Shown piece after piece: positions 1 to 11,945 of a stretch of DNA of 64,000 bases. The notes under the pieces were generated by a model. It saw only the letters and a program-made list of their open reading frames with translations, did no database searches and was not told where the DNA came from. The position numbers and the translations under genes are program-made. How positions within the stretch are numbered: position 1 is the first letter of the stretch; each line of letters opens with the position of its first letter. Source of the DNA: Hydractinia symbiolongicarpus (lineage: Eukaryota; Cnidaria; Hydrozoa; Anthoathecata; Hydractiniidae). The stretch covers positions 992,001 through 1,056,000 of the forward strand of contig NC_079881.1 of NCBI RefSeq assembly GCF_029227915.1. The letters are read 5' to 3'.

Positions 1-2950
1 AGTTTACAAAAATGTTTTCATTTTTGATGACACGCTAAATAAAAGAAGTTTAATCGCCGGCAAACGAAAACCTGCGATTTCCCGTAAATACCGGACTCGG
101 CCCGTATAGTCAAAAGTATACAAAGAAAGTACCCTGGGAGTAAACTCATTTCCCGAACGATTTTTTAAATTATTATTTCACCACTAAAACGCATGAGACT
201 TGTAGTTTTCAGAAATGTTTTCATTTTTGATGAGACGCTTAATGAAAGTGCTTTAATCGCCGGCAAACGAAAACTCGCGCTTTCCCGTACATCTCGGGCT
301 TGGCCCGTATAGTCGAATGTATACAAAGAAGGTACCCTGTGAGTAAACTCATTTCCAAAACGATTTTTTATATTATCTTTTCACCACTAAAACGCATGAG
401 ACTTGCAGTTTTCAAAAATGTTTTCATTTTTGATGAGACGCTGAATAAAAGAAGTTTAATCGCCGGCAAACGAAAACCCGCCATTTCCCGTAAACCCCGG
501 ACTCGGCCCGTATAGTCAAAAGTATACAAAGAAAGTACCCAGGGAGTAAACTCATTTCCAAAACGATTTTTTAAATTATCTTTTCACCACTAAAACGCAT
601 GAGACTTGTAGTTTTCAAAAATGTTTTCATTTCTGATGAGACGCTGAATAAAAGAAGTTTAATCGCCGGCAAACGAAAACCCGCCATTTCCCGTAAACCC
701 CGGACTCGGCCCGTATAGTCAAAAGTATACAAAGAAAGTACCCAGGGAGTAAACTCATTTCCCGAACGATTATTTAAATTATTATTTCACCACTAAAGCC
801 CACGAGACTTGTAGTTTTTAAAAATGTTTTCATTTTTGATGAGACGCTGAATAAAAGAAGTTTAATCGCCGGCAAACGAAAACCCGCGATTTCCCGTAAA
901 TCCCGAGCTTGGCCCGTATAGTCAAATGTATACAAAGAAAGTACCCAGGGAGTAAACTCATTTCCCGAACGATTTTTTAAATTATTTTTTCACCACTAAA
1001 ACGCATGAGACATGTAGTTTTCAGAAATGTTTTCATTTTTGATCAGACTCTTAATGAAAGTGCTTTAATCGCCGGCAAACGAAAACTCGCGCTTTCCCGT
1101 ACATCCCGGGCTTGGCCCGTATAGTCGAATGTATACAAAGAAGGTACCCTGTGAGTAAACTCATTTCCAAAACGATTTTTTATATTATCTTTTCACCACT
1201 AAAACGCATGAGACTTGCAGTTTTCAAAAATGTTTTCATTTTTGATTAGACGCTGAATAAAAGAAGTTTAATCGCCGGCAAACGAAAACCCGCCATTTCC
1301 CGTAAACCCCGGACTCGGCCCGTATAGTCAAAAGTATACAAAGAAAGTACCCAGGGAGTAAACTCATTTCCCGAACGATTTTTTAAATTATTTTTTCACC
1401 ACTAAAACGCATGAGACATGTAGTTTTCAGAAATGTTTTCATTTTTGATGAGACGCTGAATAAAAGAAGTTTAATTGCCGGCAAACGAAAACCCGCGATT
1501 TCCCGTAAATCCCGAGCTTGGCCCGTATAGTCAAATGTATACAAAGAAAGTACCCAGGGAGTAAACTCATTTCCCGAACGATTTTTCAAATTATTTTTTC
1601 ACCACTAAAACGCATGAGACATGTAGTTTTCAGAAATGTTTTCATTTTTGATGAGACGCTGAATAAAAGAAGTTTAATCGCCGGCAAACAAAAACCCGCC
1701 ATTTCCCGTAAACCCCGGACTCGGCCCGTATAGTCAAAAGTATACAACGAAAGTACCCAGGGAGTAAATTCATTTCCCGAACGATTTTTTAAATTATTTT
1801 TTCACCACTAAAACGCATGAGACTTTTAGTTTTCAGAAATGTTTTCATTTTTGATGAGACGCTTAATGAAAGTGCTTTAATCGCAGGCAAACGAAAACTC
1901 GCGCTTACCCGTACATCCCGGGCTTGGCTCGTATAGTCGAATGTATACAAAGAAGGTACCCTGTGAGTAAACTCATTTCCAAAACGATTTTTTATATTAT
2001 CTTTTCACCACTAAAACGCATGAGACTTGCAGTTTTCAAAAATGTTTTCATTTTTGATGAGACGCTGAATAAAAGAAGTTTAATCGCCGGCAAACGAAAA
2101 CCCGCCATTTCCCGTAAACCCGGACTCGGCCCGTATAGTCAAAAGTACACAAAGAAAGTACCCAGGGAGTAAACTCAATTCCCGAACGATTTTTTAAATT
2201 ATTTTTTCACCACTAAAACGCATGAGACATGTAGTTTTCAGAAATGTTTTCATTTTTGATGAGACGCTTAATGAAAGTGGTTTAATCGCCGGCAAACGAA
2301 ACCCGCGATTTCCCGTACATCCCGGGCTTGGCCCGTATAGTCGAATGTATACAAAGAAATTACCCAGGGAGTAAACTCATTTCCCGAACGATTTTTTAAA
2401 TTATTATTTAACCACTAAAAACCCATGAGACTTGTAGTTTTTAAAAATGTTTTCATTTTTGATGAGACGCTGAATAAAAGAAGTTTAATCGCCGGCAAAC
2501 GAAAACCCGCGACTTCCCGTAAATCTCCGACTTGGCCCGTATATTCAAAAGTATACAAAGAAAGTACCCAGGGAGTAAACTCATTTCCCGAACGATTTTT
2601 TATATTATCTTTTCACCACTAAAACGCATGAGACTTGCAGTTTTCAAAAATGTTTTCATTTTTGATGAGACGCTGAATAAAAGAAGTTTAATCGCCGGCA
2701 AACGAAAACCCGCCATTTCCCGTAAACCCCGGACTCGGCCCGTATAGTCAAAAGTACACAAAGAAAGTACCCAGGGAGTAAACTCATTTCCCGAACGATT
2801 TTTTAAATTATTTTTTCACCACTAAAACGCATGAGACATGTAGTTTTCAGAAATGTTTTCATTTTTGATGAGACGCTTAATGAAAGTGGTTTAATCGCCG
2901 GCAAACGAAACCCGCGATTTCGCGTACATCCCGGGCTTGGCCCGTATAGT
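1..2950 (+). repeat. Four-monomer (812 bp) pattern in satellite
   Basis: A rare monomer type with 'aatgaaagtgctttaatcg' and 'aaactcgcgcttt' appears at about 245, 1,057 and 1,869, exactly 812 bp (4 x 203) apart, and is followed each time by a type with 'cttgcagttttcaaaaatg'. This is a different higher-order period from the five-monomer pattern seen further right. Small differences between the copies (for example 'gatcagactc' near 1,042) show they have diverged slightly. Confidence 0.75.
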
Positions 2951-2959
2951 CGAATGTAT

Positions 2960-5660
2960 ACAAAGAAAGTACCCAGGGAGTAAACTCATTTCCCGAACGA
3001 TTTTTTAAATTATTATTTAACCACTAAAAACCCATGAGACTTGTAGTTTTTAAAAATGTTTTCATTTTTGATGAGACGCTGAATAAAAGAAGTTTAATCG
3101 CCGGCAAACGAAAACCCGCGACTTCCCGTAAATCTCCGACTTGGCCCGTATATTCAAAAGTATACAAAGAAAGTACCCAGGGAGTGAACTCATTTCCCGA
3201 ACGATTTTTTAAATTATTATTTCACCACTAAAGCCCATGAGACTTGTAGTATTCAAAAATGTTTTCATTTTTGATGAGACGCTGAATAAAAGAACTTTAA
3301 TCGCCGGCAAACGAAAACCCGCGATTTCCCGTAAATCCCGGATTCGGACCGTATAGTCAAAAGTATAAAAAGAAGGTACCCAGGAAGTAAACTCATTTCC
3401 CGAACGATTTTTTAAATTATTTTTTCACCACTAAAACGCATGAGAATTGTAGTTTTCAGAAATGTTTTCATTTTTGATGAGACGCTTAGTGAAAGTGGTT
3501 TAATAGCCGGCAAACGAAATTCCGCGATTTCCCGTAAATCCCGGGCTTGGCCCGTATAGTCGAATGTATACAAAGAAAGTACCCTGTGAGTAAACTCATT
3601 TCCACAACGATTTTTTAAATTATCTTTTCACCACTAAAACGCATGAGACTTGTAGTATTCAAAAATGTTTTCATTTTTGATGAGACGCTGAATAAAAGAA
3701 CTTTAATCGCCGGCAAACGAAAACCCGCCATTTCCCGTAAACCCCGGACTCGGCCCGTATAGTCAAAAGTATACAAAGAAAGTACCCAGGGAGTAAACTC
3801 ATTTCCCTAACGATTTTTTAAATTATTTTTTCACCACTAAAACGCATGAGACATGTAGTTTTCAGAAATGTTTTCATTTTTGATGAGACGCTTAATGAAA
3901 GTGGTTTAATCGCCGGCAAACGAAACCCGCGATTTCCCGTACAGCCCGGGCTTGGCCCGTATAGTCGAATGTATACAAAGAAAGTACCCAGGGAGTAAAC
4001 TCATTTCCCGAACGATTTTTTAAATTATTATTTAACCACTAAAAACCCATGAGACTTGTAGTTTTTAAAAATGTTTTCATTTTTGATGAGACGCTGAATA
4101 AAAGAAGTTTAATCGCCGGCAAACGAAAACCCGCGACTTCCCGTAAATCTCCGACTTGGCCCGTATATTCAAAAGTATACAAAGAAAGTACCCAGGGAGT
4201 AAACTCATTTCCCGAACGATTTTTTAAATTATTATTTCACCACTAAAGCCCATGAGACTTGTAGTATTCAAAAATGTTTTCATTTTTGATGAGACGCTGA
4301 ATAAAAGAACTTTAATCGCCGGCAAACAAAAACCCGCGATTTCCCGTAAATCCCGGATTCGGCCCGTATAGTCAAAAGTATAAAAAGAAGGTACCCAGGG
4401 AGTAAACTCATTTCCCGAACGATTTTTTAAATTATTTTTTCACCACTAAAACGCATGAGAATTGTAGTTTTCAGAAATGTTTTCATTTTTGATGAGACGC
4501 TTAGTGAAAGTGGTTTAATAGCCGGCAAACGAAATTCCGCGATTTCCCGTAAATCCCGGGCTTGGCCCGTATAGTCGAATGTATACAAAGAAAGTACCCT
4601 GTGAGTAAACTCATTTCCACAACGATTTTTTAAATTATCTTTTCACCACTAAAACGCATGAGACTTGTAGTATTCAAAAATGTTTTCATTTTTGATGAGA
4701 CGCTGAATAAAAGAACTTTAATCGCCGGCAAACGAAAACCCGCCATTTCCCGTAAACCCCGGACTCGGCCCGTATAGTCAAAAGTATACAAAGAAAGTAC
4801 CCAGGGAGTAAACTCATTTCCCGAACGATTTTTTAAATTATTATTTCACCACTAAAGCCAATGGGACTTGTAGTTTTCTAAAATGATTTCATTTTTGATG
4901 AGACGCTGAATGAAAGAAGTTTAATCGCCGGCAAACGAAAACCTGCGATTTCCCGTAAATCCCGGATTCGGCCCGCATAGTCAAAATTATACAAAGAAGG
5001 TACCCAGGGAGTAAACTCATTTCCTGAACGATTTTTTAAATTATTTTTTCACCACTAAAACGCATGAGACTTGTAGTTTGCAGAAATGTTTTCATTTTTG
5101 ATGAGACCCTTAATGAAAGTGGTTTAATCGCCGGCAAACGGAACCCGCGATTTCCCGTACATCCCGGGCTTGGCCCGTATAGTCGAATGTATACAAAGAA
5201 AGTACCCAGGGAGTAAACTCATTTCCCGAACGATTTTTTAAATTATTATTTAACCACTAAAAACCCATGAGACTTGTAGTTTTTAAAAATGTTTTCATTT
5301 TTGATGAGACGCTGAATAAAAGAAGTTTAATCGCCGGCAAACGAAAACCCGCGACTTCCCGTAAATCTCCGACTTGGCCCGTATATTCAAAAGTATACAA
5401 AGAAAGTACCCAGGGAGTAAACTCATTTCCCGAACGATTTTTTAAATTATTATTTCACCACTAAAGCCCATGAGACTTGTAGTATTCAAAAATGTTTTCA
5501 TTTTTGATGAGACGCTGAATAAAAGAAGTTTAATCGCCGGCAAACGAAAACCCGCGATTTCCCGTAAATCCCGGATTCGGCCCGTATAGTCAAAAGTATA
5601 AAAAGAAGGTACCCAGGGAGTAAACTTATTTCCCGAACGATTTTTTAAATTATTTTTTCA
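2960..5660 (+). repeat. Segmental duplicate within satellite, copy 1
   Basis: About 2.7 kb that matches 6,210-8,900 at an offset of 3,250 bp (16 monomers plus 2). Shared rare markers include 'ggagtgaactc' (3,181 and 6,431), 'gattcggaccg' (3,350 and 6,600) and 'ggcaaacaaaaaccc' (4,321 and 7,571). Differences are a few single bases, such as 'cagcccggg' versus 'catcccggg' at 3,942/7,192. Inside it, an open-frame monomer variant recurs at 1,015 bp (3,034 and 4,049). Confidence 0.8.
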
Positions 5661-6209
5661 CCACTAAAACGCATGAGACTTGTAGTTTTCTAAAATGATT
5701 TCATTTTTGATGAGACGCTGAATAAAAGAAGTTTAATCGCCGGCAAACGAAAACCTGCGATTTCCCGTAAATCCCGGATTCGGCCCGCATAGTCAAAATT
5801 ATACAAAGAAGGTACCCAGGGAGTAAACTCATTTCCCGAACGATTTTTTAAATTATTTTTAAAACCACTAAAACGCATGAGAATTGTAGTTTTCAGAAAT
5901 GTTTTCATTTTTGATGAGACGCTTAGTGAAAGTGGTTTAATAGCCGGCAAACGAAATTCCGCGATTTCCCGTAAATCCCGGGCTTGGCCCGTATAGTCGA
6001 ATGTATACAAAGAAAGTACCCTGTGAGTAAACTCATTTCCACAACGATTTTTTAAATTATCTTTTCACCACTAAAACGCATGAGACTTGTAGTATTCAAA
6101 AATGTTTTCATTTTTGATGAGACGCTGAATAAAAGAACTTTAATCGCCGGCAAACGAAAACCCGCCATTTCCCGTAAACCCCGGACTCGGCCCGTATAGT
6201 CAAAAGTAT

Positions 6210-8900
6210 ACAAAGAAAGTACCCAGGGAGTAAACTCATTTCCCGAACGATTTTTTAAATTATTATTTAACCACTAAAAACCCATGAGACTTGTAGTTTT
6301 TAAAAATGTTTTCATTTTTGATGAGACGCTGAATAAAAGAAGTTTAATCGCCGGCAAACGAAAACCCGCGACTTCCCGTAAATCTCCGACTTGGCCCGTA
6401 TATTCAAAAGTATACAAAGAAAGTACCCAGGGAGTGAACTCATTTCCCGAACGATTTTTTAAATTATTATTTCACCACTAAAGCCCATGAGACTTGTAGT
6501 ATTCAAAAATGTTTTCATTTTTGATGAGACGCTGAATAAAAGAACTTTAATCGCCGGCAAACGAAAACCCGCGATTTCCCGTAAATCCCGGATTCGGACC
6601 GTATAGTCAAAAGTATAAAAAGAAGGTACCCAGGAAGTAAACTCATTTCCCGAACGATTTTTTAAATTATTTTTTCACCACTAAAACGCATGAGAATTGT
6701 AGTTTTCAGAAATGTTTTCATTTTTGATGAGACGCTTAGTGAAAGTGGTTTAATAGCCGGCAAACGAAATTCCGCGATTTCCCGTAAATCCCGGGCTTGG
6801 CCCGTATAGTCGAATGTATACAAAGAAAGTACCCTGTGAGTAAACTTATTTCCACAACGATTTTTTAAATTATCTTTTCACCACTAAAACGCATGAGACT
6901 TGTAGTATTCAAAAATGTTTTCATTTTTGATGAGACGCTGAATAAAAGAACTTTAATCGCCGGCAAACGAAAACCCGCCATTTCCCGTAAACCCCGGACT
7001 CGGCCCGTATAGTCAAAAGTATACAAAGAAAGTACCCAGGGAGTAAACTCATTTCCCGAACGATTTTTTAAATTATTTTTTCACCACTAAAACGCATGAG
7101 ACATGTAGTTTTCAGAAATGTTTTCATTTTTGATGAGACGCTTAATGAAAGTGGTTTAATCGCCGGCAAACGAAACCCGCGATTTCCCGTACATCCCGGG
7201 CTTGGCCCGTATAGTCGAATGTATACAAAGAAAGTACCCAGGGAGTAAACTCATTTCCCGAACGATTTTTTAAATTATTATTTAACCACTAAAAACCCAT
7301 GAGACTTGTAGTTTTTAAAAATGTTTTCATTTTTGATGAGACGCTGAATAAAAGAAGTTTAATCGCCGGCAAACGAAAACCCGCGACTTCCCGTAAATCT
7401 CCGACTTGGCCCGTATATTCAAAAGTATACAAAGAAAGTACCCAGGGAGTAAACTCATTTCCCGAACGATTTTTTAAATTATTATTTCACCACTAAAGCC
7501 CATGAGACTTGTAGTATTCAAAAATGTTTTCATTTTTGATGAGACGCTGAATAAAAGAACTTTAATCGCCGGCAAACAAAAACCCGCGATTTCCCGTAAA
7601 TCCCGGATTCGGCCCGTATAGTCAAAAGTATAAAAAGAAGGTACCCAGGGAGTAAACTCATTTCCCGAACGATTTTTTAAATTATTTTTTCACCACTAAA
7701 ACGCATGAGAATTGTAGTTTTCAGAAATGTTTTCATTTTTGATGAGACGCTTAGTGAAAGTGGTTTAATAGCCGGCAAACGAAATTCCGCGATTTCCCGT
7801 AAATCCCGGGCTTGGCCCGTATAGTCGAATGTATACAAAGAAAGTACCCTGTGAGTAAACTCATTTCCACAACGATTTTTTAAATTATCTTTTCACCACT
7901 AAAACGCATGAGACTTGTAGTATTCAAAAATGTTTTCATTTTTGATGAGACGCTGAATAAAAGAACTTTAATCGCCGGCAAACGAAAATCCGCCATTTCC
8001 CGTAAACCCCGGACTCGGCCCGTATAGTCAAAAGTATACAAAGAAAGTACCCAGGGAGTAAACTCATTTCCCGAACGATTTTTTAAATTATTATTTCACC
8101 ACTAAAGCCCATGAGACTTGTAGTTTTCTAAAATGATTTCATTTTTGATGAGACGCTGAATGAAAGAAGTTTAATCGCCGGCAAACGAAAACCTGCGATT
8201 TCCCGTAAATCCCGGATTCGGCCCGCATAGTCAAAATTATACAAAGAAGGTAGCCAGGGAGTAAACTCATTTCCTGAACGATTTTTTAAATTATTTTTTC
8301 ACCACTAAAACGCATGAGACTTGTAGTTTGCAGAAATGTTTTCATTTTTGATTAGACCCTTAATGAAAGTGGTTTAATCGCCGGCAAACGGAACCCGCGA
8401 TTTCCCGTACATCCCGGGCTTGGCCCGTATAGTCGAATGTATACAAAGAAAGTACCCAGGGAGTAAACTCATTTCCCGAACGATTTTTTAAATTATTATT
8501 TAACCACTAAAAACCCATGAGATTTTAAAAATGTTTTCATTTTTGATGAGACGCTGAATAAAAGAAGTTTAATCGCCGGCAAACGAAAACCCGCGACTTC
8601 CCGTAAATCTCCGACTTGGCCCGTATATTCAAAAGTATACAAAGAAAGTACCCAGGGAGTAAACTCATTTCCCGAACGATTTTTTAAATTATTATTTCAC
8701 CACTAAAGCCCATGAGACTTGTAGTATTCAAAAATGTTTTCATTTTTGATGAGACGCTGAATAAAAGAACTTTAATCGCCGGCAAACGAAAACCCGCGAT
8801 TTCCCGTAAATCCCGGATTCGGCCCGTATAGTCAAAAGTATAAAAAGAAGGTACCCAGGGAGTAAACTTATTTCCCGAACGATTTTTTAAATTATTTTTT
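6210..8900 (+). repeat. Segmental duplicate within satellite, copy 2
   Basis: Second copy of 2,960-5,660. It carries an 8-bp deletion at about 8,521 ('catgagattttaaaaatg', lacking part of 'cttgtagttttt'), after which the offset to copy 1 changes from 3,250 to 3,242. Single-base differences such as 'gtagccaggg' near 8,251 and 'attagaccct' near 8,351 postdate the duplication; both recur at about 9,663 and 9,764, so this copy seeded the following stretch. Confidence 0.8.
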
Positions 8901-11900
8901 CACCACTAAAACGCATGAGACTTGTAGTTTTCAGAAATGTTTTCATTTTTGATGAGACGCTTAGTGAAAGTGGTTTAATCGCCGGCAAACGAAATTCCGC
9001 GATTTCCCGTAAATCCCGGGCTTGGCCCGTATTGTCGAATGTATACAAAGAAAGTACCCTGTGAGTAAACTCATTTCCACAACGATTTTTTAAATTATCT
9101 TTTCACCACTAAAACGCATGAGACTTGTAGTTTTCAAAAATGTTTTCATTTTTGATGAGACGCTGAATAAAAGAAGTTTAATCGCCGGCAAACGAAAACC
9201 CGCCATTTCCCGTAAACCCCGGACTCGGCCCGTATAGTCAAAAGTATACAAAGAAAGTACCCAGAGAGTAAACTCATTTCCCGAACGATTTTTTAAATTA
9301 TTATTTCACCACTAAAGCCCATGAGACTTGTAGTTTTCTAAAATGATTTCATTTTTGATGAGACGCTGAATAAAAGAAGTTTAATCGCCGGCAAACGAAA
9401 ACCTGCGATTTCCCGTAAATCCCGGATTCGGCCCGCATAGTCAAAATTATACAAAGAAAGTACCCAGGGAGTAAACTCATTTCCCGAACGATTTTTTAAA
9501 TTATTATTTCACCACTAAAGCCCATGAGACTTGTAGTTTTCTAAAATGATTTCATTTTTGATGAGACGCTGAATGAAAGAAGTTTAATCGCCGGCAAACG
9601 AAAACCTGCGATTTCCCGTAAATCCCGGATTCGGCCCGCATAGTCAAAATTATACAAAGAAGGTAGCCAGGGAGTAAACTCATTTCCTGAACGATTTTTT
9701 AAATTATTTTTTCACCACTAAAACGCATGAGACTTGTAGTTTGCAGAAATGTTTTCATTTTTGATTAGACCCTTAATGAAAGTGGTTTAATCGCCGGCAA
9801 ACGGAACCCGCGATTTCCCGTACATCCCGGGCTTGGCCCGTATATTCAAAAGTATACAAAGAAAGTACCCAGGGAGTAAACTCATTTCCCGAACGATTTT
9901 TTAAATTATTATTTCACCACTAAAAACCCATGAGACTTGTAGTTTTTAAAAATGTTTTCATTTTTGATGAGACGCTGAATAAAAGAACTTTAATCGCCGG
10001 CAAACGAAAACCCGCGATTTCCCGTAAATCCCGGATTCGGCCCGTATAGTCAAAAGTATAAAAAGAAGGTACCCAGGGAGTAAACTTATTTCCCGAACGA
10101 TTTTTTAAATTATTTTTTCACCACTAAAACGCATGAGACTTGTAGTTTTCAGAAATGTTTTCATTTTTGATGAGACGCTTAGTGAAAGTGGTTTAATCGC
10201 CGGCAAACGAAATTCCGCGATTTCCCGTAAATCCCGGGCTTGGCCCGTATAGTCGAATGTATACAAAGAAAGTACCCTGTGAGTAAACTCATTTCCACAA
10301 CGATTTTTTAAATTATCTTTTCACCACTAAAACGCATGAGACTTGTAGTTTTCAAAAATGTTTTCATTTTTGATGAGACGCTGAATAAAAGAAGTTTAAT
10401 CGCCGGCAAACGAAAAACCGCCATTTCCCGTAAACCCCGGACTCGGCCCGTATAGTCAAAAGTATACAAAGAAAGTACCCAGGGAGTAAACTCATTTCCC
10501 GAACGATTTTTTAAATTATTATTTCACCACTAAAGCCCATGAGACTTGTAGTTTTCTAAAATGATTTCATTTTTGATGAGACGCTGAATAAAAGAAGTTT
10601 AATCGCCGGCAAACGAAAACCTGCGATTTCCCGTAAATCCCGGATTCGGCCCGCATAGTCAAAATTATACAAAGAAGGTACCCAGGGAGTAAACTCATTT
10701 CCTGAACGATTTTTTAAATTATTTTTTCACCACTAAAACGCATGAGACTTGTAGTTTTCAGAAATGTTTTCATTTTTGATGAGACGCCTAGTGAAAGTGG
10801 TTTAATCGCCGGCAAAAGAAAACCCGCGATTTCCCGTAAATCCCGGGCTTGGCCTTTATAGTCGAATGTATACAAAGAAAGTACCCTGTGAGTAAACTCA
10901 TTTCCAAAGCGATTTTTTAAATTATCTTTTCACCACTAAAACGCAGAGACTTGTAGTTTACAAAAATGTTTTCATTTTTGATGAGACGCTGAATAAAAGA
11001 AGTTTAATCGCCGGCAAACGAAAACCCGCCATTTCCCGTAAACCCCGGACTCGGCCCGTATAGTCAAAAGTATACAACGAAAGTACCCAGGGAGTAAAGT
11101 CATTTCCCAAACAATTTTTTAAATTATTTTTTCACCACTAAAACGCATGAGACTTGTAGTTTACAAAAATGTTTTCATTTTTGATGAGACGCTGAATGAA
11201 AGAAGTTTAATCGCCGGCAAACGAAAACCTGCGATTTCCCGTAAATACCAGACTCGGCCCGTATAGTCAAAAGTATACAAAGAAAGTACCCTGGGAGTAA
11301 GCTCATTTCCCGAACGATTTTTTAAATTATTTTTTCACCACTAAAACGCATGAGACTTGTTGTTTACAAAAATGTTTTCATTTTTGATGAGACGCTGAAT
11401 AAAAGAAGTTTAATCGCCGGCAAACGAAAACCCGCGACTTCCCGTAAATCCCCGACTCGGCCCGTATAGTCAAAAGTAAACAAAGAAAGTACCCAGGGAG
11501 TAAACTCATTTCCCGAACGATTTTTTAAATTATTTTTTCACCACTAAAACGCATGAGACTTGTAGTTTTTAGAAATGTTTTCATTTTTGATGAGACGCTT
11601 AGTGAAAGTGGTTTAATCGCTGGCAAACGCAAACCCGCGATTTCCCGTAAATCCCGGACTCGGCCCGTATAGTCAAAAGTACACAAAGAAAGTACCCAGG
11701 GAGTAAAGTCATTTCCAAAACGATTTTTTAAATTATCTTTTCACCACTAAAACGCATGAGACTTGTAGTTTTCAAAAATGTTTTCATTTTTGATGAGACG
11801 CTGAATAAAAGGAGTTTAATCGCCGGCAAACGAAAACCCGCCATTTTCCGTAAACCCCGGACTCGGCCCGTATAGCCAAAAGTATACAAAGAAAGTACCC

Positions 11901-11945
11901 TGGGAGTAAGCTCATTTCCCGAACGATTTTTTAAATTATTTTTTC
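8900..11945 (+). repeat. Mixed-type satellite stretch
   Basis: Monomers of several minor types in no simple period. Marker 'ttctaaaatgatttc' occurs near 9,338, 9,541 and 10,555, the first two exactly one monomer apart. From about 9,900 to 11,700 the order of types (including 'gacgcctagtg', 'ggcctttatag' and the 2-bp-short 'acgcagagac') is the same as at 42.8-44.7 kb, 33,087 bp away. No gene seen. Confidence 0.75.
10730..11750 (+). repeat. Dispersed satellite block, copy 1 (no LINE)
   Basis: Five-monomer block recognised by 'gacgcctagtgaaagtgg', 'ggcctttatagtcg' and a 2-bp deletion giving 'acgcagagacttg' (about 10,941), followed by types F, A and B. The type B monomer (from about 11,553) has an uninterrupted 'cttagtgaaagtggtt', so it is a paralogous empty version of the site where the LINE inserted in copy 3. 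Confidence 0.8.

Noticed and set aside
300-515. Recurring short + strand open frames of 65-82 codons (e.g. 300-515, 1,924-2,172, 3,034-3,231, 28,806-29,003)
   Set aside because: They recur in register with the 203-bp repeat, span monomer junctions, and exist only in monomer types lacking a given stop. No recognised domain, and neighbouring monomers break them.
5690-6010. Minus-strand open frames of 61-106 codons in the satellite
   Set aside because: They also follow the repeat phase and appear only where point changes remove a stop. They are translations of tandem DNA, with no sign of selection visible by eye.
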